Shown in pieces: positions 10,033 through 19,731 of a stretch of DNA of 64,000 bases; positions within the stretch are counted from its first letter, which is position 1; each line of letters begins with the position of its first letter. The translations under genes were made by a program, and so were the position numbers. The notes below the pieces were generated by a model. That model did not search any database. It had not been told where the DNA came from and saw only the letters and a list, made by a program, of their open reading frames with translations. This DNA is from Bog-756 sp963745955 (GTDB taxonomy: Bacteria > Actinomycetota > Acidimicrobiia > Acidimicrobiales > RAAP-2), in assembly GCA_963745955.1 (NCBI GenBank), contig CAVUZI010000011.1, positions 186,001 through 250,000 of the forward strand, written 5' to 3'.

Positions 10033-10722
10033 GTGATCATGGACATGGGAGACCCCACGAGGTCGATCACACCCACACTGGACGGACCTGTACTTGCCGT
10101 GCTGGCCCGTTCGGGCCGTCCCCTTACGGTGGGCGAAGTGGCCGCTGAGACGGTGCGCGGATCGGAGATCGGTGTACGGAGATGCCTGGCCCGACTGGTC
10201 GACCAGGGGCTGGTGCAGGCCACGGAGATGGGGCGGAATCGGGTCCACGAGCTCAATCGGGAGCACGTAGCTGCCCCCATTGCCACCACCATGGCTGATC
10301 TTCGGATCGAGCTCTGGCGTCGAATGCGGAAAGAACTCAGCGGATGGAGGCCGAAGCCCCTCTATGCCTGTGCCTTCGGTTCGTCGGCACGTGGTGACGG
10401 TGACGCCGACAGCGACGTGGACGTGCTCCTGGTACACCCACTGTTCCCCGGCGAAGCCAAGCCACGTCGAAAGGCGAACGTGATCGACGTCGTGGCGGCC
10501 TTCATGACAGCTCCGATGCCTGCCTCCCCCGCTGAGGCAGCACGGTGGCCTCAGCACGTCGACAAGCTGCGTGCCCACGTGCTCCAGTGGAGCGGCAACC
10601 CACTTCAGGTTGTGGATCTCTCCTTTGCCGAATGGGTGGATAGAACGCGGAACACCGCCCTGACTGCCGACATCGAGCGGGACGCGATCGACCTCGTGGG
10701 CACGTCGATCGTCGCGAACTGA
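10033..10722 (+). CDS. Winged-helix plus MNT-type nucleotidyltransferase protein
   Basis: 229 residues. Residues about 20-75 look like a MarR/ArsR-type winged helix (VLAVLARSGRPLTVGEVAA, CLARLVDQGLVQ). From about 112 there is a polymerase-beta-like nucleotidyltransferase core with GSSARGDGDADSDVDVLL, which matches the GSxARG...DSDxD active site of MNT antitoxins. In MntA-HepT systems the MNT protein adenylylates and silences the HEPN toxin, and a HEPN-like gene follows 29 bp downstream. Start is GTG 10033; ATGs at 10039 and 10045 are alternatives. Codon use and GC are less extreme than in flanking genes, consistent with transfer. Confidence 0.75.
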   Translation: MIMDMGDPTRSITPTLDGPVLAVLARSGRPLTVGEVAAETVRGSEIGVRRCLARLVDQGLVQATEMGRNRVHELNREHVAAPIATTMADLRIELWRRMRKELSGWRPKPLYACAFGSSARGDGDADSDVDVLLVHPLFPGEAKPRRKANVIDVVAAFMTAPMPASPAEAARWPQHVDKLRAHVLQWSGNPLQVVDLSFAEWVDRTRNTALTADIERDAIDLVGTSIVAN

Positions 10723-10751
10723 GCGCCAGCGAATCGGACGGTGTAGCCGGC

Positions 10752-11165
10752 ATGGCCAAAGCCTTGCGGACAGCAGCGTGTGGCAAACAGGAGGCGCGTG
10801 TGCGCCTGGCCACGTCTCGGGCGTATCTCGAAGTCGCTACCACGGTCCTCGCCGAACAGTCTCGTGACGAGTTCCTCAATGTGGCCGCCGGGCTGGCCGT
10901 CCTCGCTGGAATTGCGGCGTCCGATGCCATCTGTTGTGCGCGACTTCGCAGCCGCCACCGGGGCGACGACCATCGAAGGGCGGCCGATCTGCTCAAGACA
11001 GCCGTACCCGACGGAGCCAAGCTCTCGGCATCATTTACTCGCCTACTCGACGTGAAGGACGAGGCTCACTACGGCGTAATTGTGGTCTCCTCTCGGAAGG
11101 CGAGAGACGCTGTTGGCTGGGCTGGCTCGCTGGTGGCACGAGCTGCCGACGAAGTCGAACGGTGA
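10752..11165 (+). CDS. HEPN-like small helical protein, probable partner of NTase
   Basis: 137 residues, predicted all-helical. The helix ASDAICCARLRSRH is followed by RGDDHRRAADLL, giving a HEPN-like R-x(4-7)-H arrangement, and the C-terminal block is KDEAHYGVIVVS. Family knowledge: HEPN proteins next to MNT genes are often RNases. The HXY tyrosine target seen in canonical HepT is not present after the motif histidine, so control may differ. It begins 29 bp after the NTase stop and ends 24 bp before the repair gene, in one operon-like run. A toxin role is inference. Confidence 0.65.
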   Translation: MAKALRTAACGKQEARVRLATSRAYLEVATTVLAEQSRDEFLNVAAGLAVLAGIAASDAICCARLRSRHRGDDHRRAADLLKTAVPDGAKLSASFTRLLDVKDEAHYGVIVVSSRKARDAVGWAGSLVARAADEVER

Positions 11166-11189
11166 ATGAAACTCGCATACGCTGAACCC

Positions 11190-11768
11190 ATGTCCCTGTA
11201 CCTTACCGGTGATAAAGCCGCCGACGACCTTCTGAGTACCGATCCGCTCGCGCTACTGGTGGGCATGGTCCTCGACCAGCAGATCCCGCTCGAGAAGGCG
11301 TTCAGGTCACCGTTCGAGCTGAAGGAGCGGCTCGGCGGGTCGCTCGACGCGGCCACCTTGGCCTCCATGGACCCGGACCGTCTGGCCGAGGTGTTCAGCG
11401 CCAGGCCGGCATTGCACCGGTTTCCGAAGGCGATGGCTCGGCGGGTGCAGGAGGTGTGCGCCCTGCTCGTCGACGACTACGGAGGGGACGCGGCGGCCGT
11501 TTGGACCACGGCCGTCGACGGCAAGCAGCTGCTGGCCAACGTGAAGGCGCTTCCCGGATTCGGCGAGCAGAAGGCGCGTATCTTCGTCGCCCTTCTCGGG
11601 AAGCAGCTCGGCGTCCGTCCCGCCGGGTGGGCGCGGGCGGCGGGGCCGTACGGTGAGCCCGCGACGTTCCGCTCGGTGGCCGACATCGATTCACCCGAAG
11701 CGCTGGCCAAGGTGCGCCAGTACAAACAGCGGATGAAGGCCAAGGCCAAGGCGTCGAAGCCGGGGTGA
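11190..11768 (+). CDS. HhH-GPD type base-excision repair protein
   Basis: Small actinobacterial HhH-GPD family protein (the TIGR03252-like group), 192 residues from ATG 11190. It has an N-terminal helical block (LLVGMVLDQQIPLEKAF), the HhH region VKALPGFGEQKARIFVALL and a lysine-rich tail. A further in-frame ATG at 11166 would add eight residues but lacks conserved sequence. The stop overlaps the thiE GTG (GTGA). Family knowledge points to base-excision repair, although the lesion is unknown. It appears to be the intact copy, the upstream copy being broken at residue 30. Confidence 0.85.
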   Translation: MSLYLTGDKAADDLLSTDPLALLVGMVLDQQIPLEKAFRSPFELKERLGGSLDAATLASMDPDRLAEVFSARPALHRFPKAMARRVQEVCALLVDDYGGDAAAVWTTAVDGKQLLANVKALPGFGEQKARIFVALLGKQLGVRPAGWARAAGPYGEPATFRSVADIDSPEALAKVRQYKQRMKAKAKASKPG

Positions 11769-12451
11769 ACGTCCCGCCGGGCCCGGCCGCCGGTTGGGAC
11801 CTCGGGCGGCGGCGGCTCTACCTGTGCTCGCCCGACCGGCCCGATCTCGAGCTGTTCATCGAGCGGTGCATCGAGGGCGGCGTCGACATCGTGCAGCTAC
11901 GGGACAAGCGGCTGAACGATTCCGAGGTGGTCGAATGCGCGGCCCGGGTCCAGCGGGTCTGTGCCGATCGCCGGGTCCCCTTCATCCTCAACGATCGTCC
12001 CGACCTGGCTGCGGCGATCGGTGCCGACGGCGTCCATGTCGGCCAGGAGGACATGGCTCCCGACCAAGCTCGGCGGCTGATGGGAGCGCAGGCCATCATC
12101 GGGTTGTCCACCCACGGGGTAGGCGATCTGGACGGGGCCATCCACGCCCCCCTGGACTACATCTCGGCCGGACCCGTCACACCCACGCCGACGAAGCCGG
12201 GGCGACCCGGGACCGGGCTCGGCTATGTGAGCGAGGCGACCACAAGGGCCCCGTGGCCGGTGTGGATCACCGGTGGTGTCGATCCCACCACGGTCGTCGG
12301 GATGGTCGCAGCCGGCGCCCGACACTTCGTCGTGGTCCGGTGGCTGACCGAGGCGACCGACCCCGAGGCGCGGGCCCGGATGCTCCGCCGGGCCATCGAC
12401 CGGGCCATCGACCACGCCGTCGACAACGCGGGGCCGGACCCCGGACCCTGA
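11765..12451 (+). CDS. thiE: Thiamine-phosphate synthase
   Basis: Joins the hydroxymethylpyrimidine and thiazole phosphates to form thiamine phosphate. TIM-barrel motifs are all visible: DIVQLRDK, PFILNDRPD, GVHVGQEDM, GLSTHGV, ISAGPVTPTPTKPG and WITGGVD. The length of 228 is normal. GTG start overlaps the upstream TGA by three bases. Other thiamine genes are not in the window. Confidence 0.93.
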   Translation: MNVPPGPAAGWDLGRRRLYLCSPDRPDLELFIERCIEGGVDIVQLRDKRLNDSEVVECAARVQRVCADRRVPFILNDRPDLAAAIGADGVHVGQEDMAPDQARRLMGAQAIIGLSTHGVGDLDGAIHAPLDYISAGPVTPTPTKPGRPGTGLGYVSEATTRAPWPVWITGGVDPTTVVGMVAAGARHFVVVRWLTEATDPEARARMLRRAIDRAIDHAVDNAGPDPGP

Positions 12452-12473
12452 CACCCGACGGTGGCCGAAAGGA

Positions 12474-13115
12474 CTAACCGGTCGGACTGGTGGGACTGGT
12501 CGGCGCCTTGATGACCTTGGCGCCGCTCGGCAACGCGACGGGGGGTGATGAACCGACCTGGGAGATCACCAACTGGACCGATGCGGTCTTGACGGCCAGG
12601 TCGAATTCCGAGATGTACTGCCCGGACACCGTGTACGAGAAGTGCCCGGTCTCGCCGTTCTGGGTCAAGGTGAACGAGTACGTGCTGCCGGTCTGGGTGA
12701 TGTTCTTCGCCGTGGTCGCGTAGCGCAGGTAATTGTGGGTCGGGTCGACCGTCGTGGCCCCCTGGCTCGGCTGTGAGTAGAAGACCAGATGCTTGGTGGA
12801 GGCCGTGGACGAGACGGTGAGGCTCTGGTACTCCGTGTCCCCGATGACGTAGACGTAGGTACGCTTGCTCCCGCTCTCCACGTACCCACCCAACTTGTCG
12901 GGCGCCTCGAACACGAGATAGTCGGTCTGTTTGCCCTGCGGGGTCGACTCGGTGACGACCTGGCTGTAATTGGACGCGGCCAGGGTGTTGTTCACCGCCT
13001 TTTGGAGAGGCACGTTCTTCGGTGCCTGCGAGACACCGAGGACCGCCGCCCCGCCGCCCACCACGGCCACCATCACGAGGAGCAGCCAGCCGATCGTCTG
13101 TCTGGGATCGTTCAT
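12474..13115 (-). CDS. Membrane-anchored secreted protein of unknown function
   Basis: 213 residues with an N-terminal hydrophobic segment (IGWLLLVMVAVVGGGAAVLG, about residues 8-27) and no lipobox cysteine, so probably a signal anchor. The remainder is Ser/Thr/Tyr-rich beta-type sequence, e.g. DYLVFEAPDKLGGYVESG and TYVYVIGDTEYQSL, ending in a Pro/Thr tail. The strand pattern is reminiscent of LppX/LprG-like lipoproteins, but I see no diagnostic motif. Convergent with thiE. Confidence 0.75.
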   Translation of the reverse strand: MNDPRQTIGWLLLVMVAVVGGGAAVLGVSQAPKNVPLQKAVNNTLAASNYSQVVTESTPQGKQTDYLVFEAPDKLGGYVESGSKRTYVYVIGDTEYQSLTVSSTASTKHLVFYSQPSQGATTVDPTHNYLRYATTAKNITQTGSTYSFTLTQNGETGHFSYTVSGQYISEFDLAVKTASVQLVISQVGSSPPVALPSGAKVIKAPTSPTSPTG

Positions 13116-13226
13116 CGTGGAGACGCTACGCCAGTTCGACGCGGACGGAGTTCATCGACCGCCCGTCCGGACACCTGCCCGGTGGCAACGGCTCGTGGCC
13201 ATCCTCCGCGGTACACGCCGTCGCGC

Positions 13227-14354
13227 TCAGATCCCGATTCGCTGGGCCAACAGCTCCCGGTGGTAGGACGGATCGCCCAGCAACAGCTCCGAGGACTTGG
13301 CCCGTTTGAAATAGAGATGCGCGGGATGCTCCCAGGTGAAGCCGATGCCCCCGTGGATCTGGATGGTCTCCGCGGCCGCATGGAAGTACGCCTCGGAGCA
13401 GTAGGACTTGGCCAGGCTGGCCACCACCGGCAGCTCGTCCGAGTCCTCGGCGGCGGCCCACCCTGCGTAGTAGGCGGCGGACTTGGCCGACTCGACCTCG
13501 AGCAGCATGTCGGCGCACTTGTGCTTGATGGCCTGGAAACTGCCGATCGGCCGGCCGAACTGGATGCGCGTCTTGGCGTACTCCACCGAGCTGTCGAGAC
13601 ACCGCTGGGCTCCCCCGACCTGCTCCGCAGCCAGGGCCACGGCGGCCAGATCAAGCGTCTTGCTCAATCCGGCCCCGGCACCGCCGTCGGTACCGATGAG
13701 CCAGGCGGGCGTGTCGGCGAACTCCAGGCGGGCCTGCTTGCGGGTCTGGTCCATCGTGGCCAGCGGCGTGCGGGTCAGACCGTCGGCATCGCCTTTGACC
13801 CCGAACAGCGACAGCCCGGCGGCGGTCCGGCCGACGACCAGGACCAGCCCGGCCACGTGGCCGTCGATCACGAACGACTTGTGGCCGTTGAGGGACCAGC
13901 CCTCGCCCGACTTGGTCGCCGCCAGCGTGATCCCGTCGGCATCCCAACGGCCGGAATCCTCGGTGAAGGCCAGGGTCCCGATCGTCTCACCGGCGGCTAT
14001 CCCGGGCAGCAGGTACTCCTGCGCGCTCTGGTCACCCGAGGTGAGGATGGCATTGGTGGCCAGTGCCACCGTGGAGAAGAACGGGGCGCACAGGAGGGCG
14101 GCACCCATCTCCTCGAGGACGACGATCAGTTCCACGTAGGAGAACCCGGACCCGCCGAACTGCTCGGGGATGATGAGGGACTGCAGACCCAGCTGCTCGG
14201 CCATCTGGGTCCAGACCGCGCTGTCGTAGCCTTCGGTGGTCTCCATCAGCCTGCGGACCTCGGTCTCCGGCGATTTGTCCTCGAGGAAGCGTCGGACGGA
14301 CTTGCGAAGCTCGTCCTGCTCCTCGCTGAAGGCGAAGTTCATCGTGGTCTCCAT
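13227..14354 (-). CDS. Acyl-CoA dehydrogenase
   Basis: FAD-dependent acyl-CoA dehydrogenase, 375 residues. It has an N-terminal helical domain (MNFAFSEEQDELRKSVRRFL), a middle domain with LAFTEDSGRWD and WSLNGHKSFVIDG, and a C-terminal domain with RIQFGRPIGSFQAIKHKCAD and IQIHGGIGFTWEH. The R-x-QFG and HGGIG motifs contact FAD. The usual IVD/MCAD glutamate site is not obvious; FadE28/29-type subunits of heteromeric steroid dehydrogenases have such sequences, and this is one possibility. ATG at 14354 chosen (METTMNFAF); ATG at 14342 is an alternative. Confidence 0.9.
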   Translation of the reverse strand: METTMNFAFSEEQDELRKSVRRFLEDKSPETEVRRLMETTEGYDSAVWTQMAEQLGLQSLIIPEQFGGSGFSYVELIVVLEEMGAALLCAPFFSTVALATNAILTSGDQSAQEYLLPGIAAGETIGTLAFTEDSGRWDADGITLAATKSGEGWSLNGHKSFVIDGHVAGLVLVVGRTAAGLSLFGVKGDADGLTRTPLATMDQTRKQARLEFADTPAWLIGTDGGAGAGLSKTLDLAAVALAAEQVGGAQRCLDSSVEYAKTRIQFGRPIGSFQAIKHKCADMLLEVESAKSAAYYAGWAAAEDSDELPVVASLAKSYCSEAYFHAAAETIQIHGGIGFTWEHPAHLYFKRAKSSELLLGDPSYHRELLAQRIGI

Positions 14355-14568
14355 CCCCTGGGATCTCCTGGGCCGTGCCCGAAACGGGGACGGCGTGCCC
14401 CGTTTGTCTACCAGAACCCCGCATTGTTGACCAACGGGTCAAGAAGGCCAACTACGCTGGCCGGGGTGGGATCGACCACCGCCCCCTCCGGGGCGCAGGT
14501 CCGCTTCCACACGACATCTGACCAGGTACCGGGGTCGGACCCGGACCAACGACCCTCGAGGAGGTCCC

Positions 14569-15192
14569 CTGCCCGTACCAGCCACCATCGTCGACTACAA
14601 GGACGCCACGGTCGAGGTCCACCGTCTGGTCGTCGGCCCCATGGACAACAACGTCTACATCGTGAGATGCGCGTCGAGTGGCGAATCCGTCCTCATCGAC
14701 GCGGCCAACGAGCACGACAAGCTGCTCGAGCTGTGCACGGCCCTCAACGTGCGCCAGGTCGTGGAGACCCACGGGCACTGGGACCATATCCAGGCCGTCG
14801 AGGCGGTCCGCGATGCCGGGATCGACGTGGCGGTGACCGCCGCCGATGCGGCCATGCTGCCCTCCTACGACCAGATCCTCGAGGACCGGTCCGTTCTCGA
14901 GGTCGGGAAGCTGCGTATCTCGACCATCGCCACCCCCGGCCACACGCCCGGATCGATGTGCTTCGCCGTCGAGGGCACCCCGTTGCTGTTCAGCGGGGAC
15001 ACGCTCTTCCCCGGCGGACCGGGCAACACCTCGTTCGAGAACGCCGATTTCCCCACCATCATCAACTCGATCGACCGGCGGCTCTTCGCCGCATTCGACC
15101 CGGGGACCCTCGTCCTGCCCGGGCACGGTGCGGGGACCACCCTCGGCGCCGAGTCGCCCCATCTGGCGGAGTGGATCGAACGCGGCTGGTGA
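14569..15192 (+). CDS. Metallo-beta-lactamase-fold hydrolase (glyoxalase II-like)
   Basis: Zinc hydrolase with THGHWDH, GHTPGSM, FSGDTLF and a final GHGAGTT; the metal ligands of a glyoxalase-II-like MBL protein are all present. The first ATG in frame (14641) would delete the first beta strand (ATVEVHRLVVGP), so translation must begin earlier. The only candidate with a good ribosome site is CTG 14569 behind GAGGAGG. Either a non-canonical start is used or a base is wrong. Substrate unknown; a thioester such as S-lactoyl-thiol is plausible. Confidence 0.8.
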   Translation: MPVPATIVDYKDATVEVHRLVVGPMDNNVYIVRCASSGESVLIDAANEHDKLLELCTALNVRQVVETHGHWDHIQAVEAVRDAGIDVAVTAADAAMLPSYDQILEDRSVLEVGKLRISTIATPGHTPGSMCFAVEGTPLLFSGDTLFPGGPGNTSFENADFPTIINSIDRRLFAAFDPGTLVLPGHGAGTTLGAESPHLAEWIERGW

Positions 15193-15211
15193 CCGGCCCG
15201 GGGGCCCGGGC

Positions 15212-17461
15212 TCAGACCGCCGTCGAAGGACGGCGCGGCTCCCGGACCAGCTCGATCTCATGGGGGAGACCGCTCACGACCAGCCCACCGGGTACCTCGG
15301 TGCCGACCTCGATGGTCACCCTCGACCCGGCCAACGGGATCCCTTCGACCTTCAGATAGCCGATCCACTCGGGAAGGTTCGGGCACAGCCAGGTCTTTCC
15401 GTAGGGGATCCACGGATCGAGCCGGAGCAGCGTCCGGAGGCACAAGAGGGGCGACGCCGCAGCCCAGGCCTGGGGTGAGCACGAGGTGGGGTAGCCCACG
15501 GGCACCGACAGCTCCCCCCGGTCGAGCCCGCTGAACAGCTCGGGGAGCCTGCCGCCCTGGGCCGAGGCCGCGTCCATCAGGGCGAAGATGAGCTTCTGGG
15601 CGGCCCCGTCATAGCCGTAGCGGGCCAGGCCGGCGGCCACGATGGCGGTGTCGTGCGGCCACACCGAACCGCAGTGGTAGCTGATCGGGTTGTAGCCGCC
15701 ACTGTCCCGCGAGAGCGTGCGCACCCCCCAGCCGCTGAACATGGCCGGCGACACCAGCGCCTCGGCCACCCGGTGGGCCTTGTCCTCGTCGACGATCCCC
15801 GTCCACAGGCAATGGCCGATGTTGGAGGTCAGCGAGTCGATGGGACGCTTGTCGGCATCGAGCCCGACGGCGAACCAGCCCTTGTCCTCGAGCCAGAAGT
15901 CGCGGTTGAACGCCGCCTTGAGCTGGGCGGCCTTGGCCCGGAAGCGGTCGTAGGTGGCGGTGTCGCCCACCTCGAAGGCGAAGTGGGCGCTGGCCAGGTA
16001 GGCACCGTAGGTATAGGCCTGCACCTCGCACAGCGCGATGGGGGCCTGGGCCACCCTGCCGTCGCCGTACCGGATCCCGTCCCAACTGTCCTTCCAGCCC
16101 TGATTGGCCAGACCACGATCGGTGGCCCGCCGGTACTCGACGTAGCCGTCGCCGTCGGCATCGCCGAACTGCTCGATCCATTCGATGGCCCGGGCCGCGT
16201 TGGGAAGCAGCTCGTCGACCATCTCCCTGGCCTCGCCCCAGCGTCGCATCTCACCGAGCAGCATCACGAACAGCGGCGTGGCGTCGGCCGAGCCGTAGTA
16301 GATGCTTCCGCCTCCGAGCGAGAGGGAGGCGGCATCCCCGAAGCGCATCTCGTGGAGGATGCGGCCGGGCTCCTCGTCGTGGCGCGGGTCGACGTCGGTC
16401 CCCTGGAACCGGGCCAGGGTCTGCAGCACGCCGCGGGCCAGATCCGGATCGACGAGAAGCGCCATCCACGCGGTCAACAGTGAGTCACGACCGAACACCG
16501 TCATGAACCAGGGGGCACCGGCGGCCACCACCACCCGTTCGGGATAGTCGGGATCGAAGATCCGCAGGGCGCCGAGGTCCTCGTTGCTGCGGGCGATCAC
16601 CTCCTTCAGCCCGGGATGGCTGGTCTCGACCTGGGGAACCCGGCGCCGCCACTGGGCCAGGCGCTCCGAGGGCGTGGCCCGGTCGATGGGCTGGCCGCAC
16701 CGGTACCTCGGGTCGAACGACGACCCGTCGATGGCGGGTCCGACCTCGATGCAGGTCGTCCAGGTGTCCCGCGGGGGCACGACCACCTCGAAGGTGGCCA
16801 GGTCGGAGGTGACGGCAGCCGGTTCGCCGAAGCGGACGTCCACACCGCGGACCACGCCACCCCGCCGGTAGGAGTAGGTGATGGTGGGCGGCCGTTCGGC
16901 AGGGATCGGCTCGTCGGACTCCCGCCGCCCCACCTCCGGGTTGCCGGCCTTGATGCGGGCCGCCAACTCGGCCTGGGTGCCGACGATCACCTTGGTCGAG
17001 ACCTCTCCGGTGGCCGGATCGGCCCCCACCCTGCCCTCTTTCACCGCGAACAGGTCGGCGAAGTCCGATCCCACGAACACCTCGATGGTGCAGAGGGCGG
17101 GCTCGTCGGCGAAATTGCGGATGGTGAGGTCCTCGCGCATCCCCTGGCCGACATAGCGTGAGCGGAACACCATCAAGGTGGAGTCGGCCCGGCCCGGAGC
17201 GGGGAGGCATCTGGACACGAACGTGGCGGAGAACGGATCGTCGGTGATCGCCGCCAACGGCTCTGTCCTGGACCCGTTCACCAGGACCTCGAGTCGGGAC
17301 AGGATCCGGGTGTCCCTGAAGAAGAGCCCCTGGGCTGCGCCTGCGGCCATGTCGCCCGAGCTCCCGCTGATGGCGAAGGTCGACTCGTCCACCAGGGTCA
17401 CCACGTTGGCGGTCGAATCGAGGCGGGCGACCGGACCGGCAAAGTTCCACGGGTCGGCCAT
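15212..17461 (-). CDS. Glycogen debranching protein (amylo-alpha-1,6-glucosidase family)
   Basis: 749 residues. The N-terminal glycogen-debranching domain includes GLFFRDTRILSRLEVLVNG and GMREDLTIRNF. A C-terminal (alpha/alpha)6 barrel follows, with TVFGRDSLLTAWMAL, DGDGYVEYRR, NQGWKDSWDG and YHCGSVWPHDTAI. These are hallmarks of the MGH1/GH63-related enzymes that trim alpha-glucan or glucosylglycerate-type oligosaccharides. No signal peptide, so cytosolic. The gene stands alone, divergent from sufC. Confidence 0.9.
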   Translation of the reverse strand: MADPWNFAGPVARLDSTANVVTLVDESTFAISGSSGDMAAGAAQGLFFRDTRILSRLEVLVNGSRTEPLAAITDDPFSATFVSRCLPAPGRADSTLMVFRSRYVGQGMREDLTIRNFADEPALCTIEVFVGSDFADLFAVKEGRVGADPATGEVSTKVIVGTQAELAARIKAGNPEVGRRESDEPIPAERPPTITYSYRRGGVVRGVDVRFGEPAAVTSDLATFEVVVPPRDTWTTCIEVGPAIDGSSFDPRYRCGQPIDRATPSERLAQWRRRVPQVETSHPGLKEVIARSNEDLGALRIFDPDYPERVVVAAGAPWFMTVFGRDSLLTAWMALLVDPDLARGVLQTLARFQGTDVDPRHDEEPGRILHEMRFGDAASLSLGGGSIYYGSADATPLFVMLLGEMRRWGEAREMVDELLPNAARAIEWIEQFGDADGDGYVEYRRATDRGLANQGWKDSWDGIRYGDGRVAQAPIALCEVQAYTYGAYLASAHFAFEVGDTATYDRFRAKAAQLKAAFNRDFWLEDKGWFAVGLDADKRPIDSLTSNIGHCLWTGIVDEDKAHRVAEALVSPAMFSGWGVRTLSRDSGGYNPISYHCGSVWPHDTAIVAAGLARYGYDGAAQKLIFALMDAASAQGGRLPELFSGLDRGELSVPVGYPTSCSPQAWAAASPLLCLRTLLRLDPWIPYGKTWLCPNLPEWIGYLKVEGIPLAGSRVTIEVGTEVPGGLVVSGLPHEIELVREPRRPSTAV

Positions 17462-17525
17462 GCGGTTACCGTACTGGTTGACCTGGTCACATGCGCAATC
17501 CAGGGGCCCTGACCGGTCCGGTCCC

Positions 17526-17548
17526 GATTCCTCCTATACCCGTAGGAG
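17526..17548. promoter_or_regulatory. Candidate suf operator upstream of sufC
   Basis: GATTCCTCCTATACCCGTAG, with a perfect six-base inverted repeat CTCCTA/TAGGAG (17531-17536 and 17543-17548), ends 29 bases before the sufC GTG. Sixteen of the first 20 positions are identical to a site upstream of sufB (25638-25657). The same regulator probably controls both suf units; its identity is unknown. Confidence 0.6.
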
Positions 17549-17577
17549 AAAGTCACGAATGGGGCTAAGATCATCCC

Positions 17578-18341
<764 letters not shown>

Positions 18342-18354
<13 letters not shown>

Positions 18355-19598
18355 AAGAAGCTGCTCCCCGGCTCGACGTCGCCGCCCTCCGCAAGGATTT
18401 CCCCCTGCTCGGTCGCGAGGTGAACGGCCACCCCATCGTCTACCTCGACTCGGCATCGTCGGCGCAGCGTCCGGTTCATGTCCTCGACGCCATGCGCACC
18501 TACGACGAGACCACCCACGCCAACGTCCACCGCGGGGTGTACTCCATCGCCGAGGAGGCCACCCGCCGCTTCGAAGCCGCCCGGCACAATGTCGGCCGGT
18601 TCATCGGGGCCCCGGACCCGTCGAGAGAGATCGTCTTCGCAAAGAACGCCACCGAGGGCCTCAACCTGGTCGCCCACACGTGGGGGCGGAAGAACCTGCA
18701 CACCGGCGACGCCATCCTGCTCACCGAGATGGAGCACCACGCCAACATCGTCCCCTGGCACATGCTGGCCGAGGAGCGTGGCCTGACCATCCGCTGGATA
18801 CCGGTCGACGACGACGGCCGGCTCATCCTCGACGACCTCGCCCGTCTGGTCGACGGGGTCAAACTGGTCGGGATCACCTGCATGTCCAACGTGCTCGGGA
18901 CACTCAACCCGATCGGCGACATCGCCGGCGTCGCCCATGCCGCCGGCGCCGTGGTCGTCGCCGACGCCGCCCAGTCGGTTCCCCACCTCCCGACCGACGT
19001 GACCGCTCTCGGGGTCGACTTCCTCGCCTTCAGCTCGCACAAGATGCTCGGCCCGACCGGGATCGGTGTGCTGTGGGGACGCCACGAGCTGCTCTCGGAG
19101 CTCCCTCCCTTCCTCGGTGGGGGGGAGATGATCCTCGACGTGCGCAAGGACGGGTTCACCCCGAACGACATCCCCTGGCGCTTCGAGGCCGGCACGCCGC
19201 CCATCACCGAGGCGATCGGCCTCGGAGCCGCGGTCGACTACCTGCGGGCGGTCGGGATGGACGCGGTCCGGGCCCACGAGATCTCATTGACCACCTACGC
19301 CATGGACACCCTCGGCGAACGGTTCGGGGACGACATCTTCATCTTCGGCCCCGCCGACCCGAGGGACCGGGGTGGGGTCATCTCCTTCGCCTACCGCGAC
19401 ATACACCCCCATGACATCTCCCAGGTGCTCGACGAGTTCGGGGTCTGCGTCAGGGCCGGCCACCACTGCGCCAAGCCCCTGATGCGGCGGCTGGGCGTGA
19501 ACGCCACCGCCCGCGCCTCGTTCGGTCCCTACAACGACGAGGCCGATGTCGATGCGTTGGTTCGCGCCCTGACCGAGACGGGGGCGTTCTTCGGATGA
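18342..19598 (+). CDS. sufS: Cysteine desulfurase SufS
   Basis: Group II PLP-dependent cysteine desulfurase supplying sulfur for Fe-S assembly; 418 residues from ATG 18342. Motifs: N-terminal YLDSASSAQRP, ATEGLNLVA, TEMEHHANIVPW, the PLP lysine in SSHKMLGPTG, and the persulfide cysteine in RAGHHCAKPLM. A SufU zinc-type partner follows at 19732, as usual in Gram-positives. The start was chosen because it begins the canonical MADVKEAAPRLDVAALRKDF and overlaps sufC. Confidence 0.96.
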
Positions 19599-19731
19599 GC
19601 GCCGGACGGTATCCTGAACCCGTGCGATATGACCCGGTGCCACCCGCCTGCAACCGTCGGGGCAGCCTGGCCGAGGCCTCCGGCCGGAACCGTCGACCGT
19701 ACCCGGTACCCGCCATGGGAGGACGTTCCTG

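Noticed and set aside
12789..15359. An 856-codon open frame on the + strand across the acyl-CoA dehydrogenase and MBL genes
   Set aside because: Antisense or out-of-frame to recognised genes, with the low-complexity Arg/Gly/Pro composition of shadow frames.
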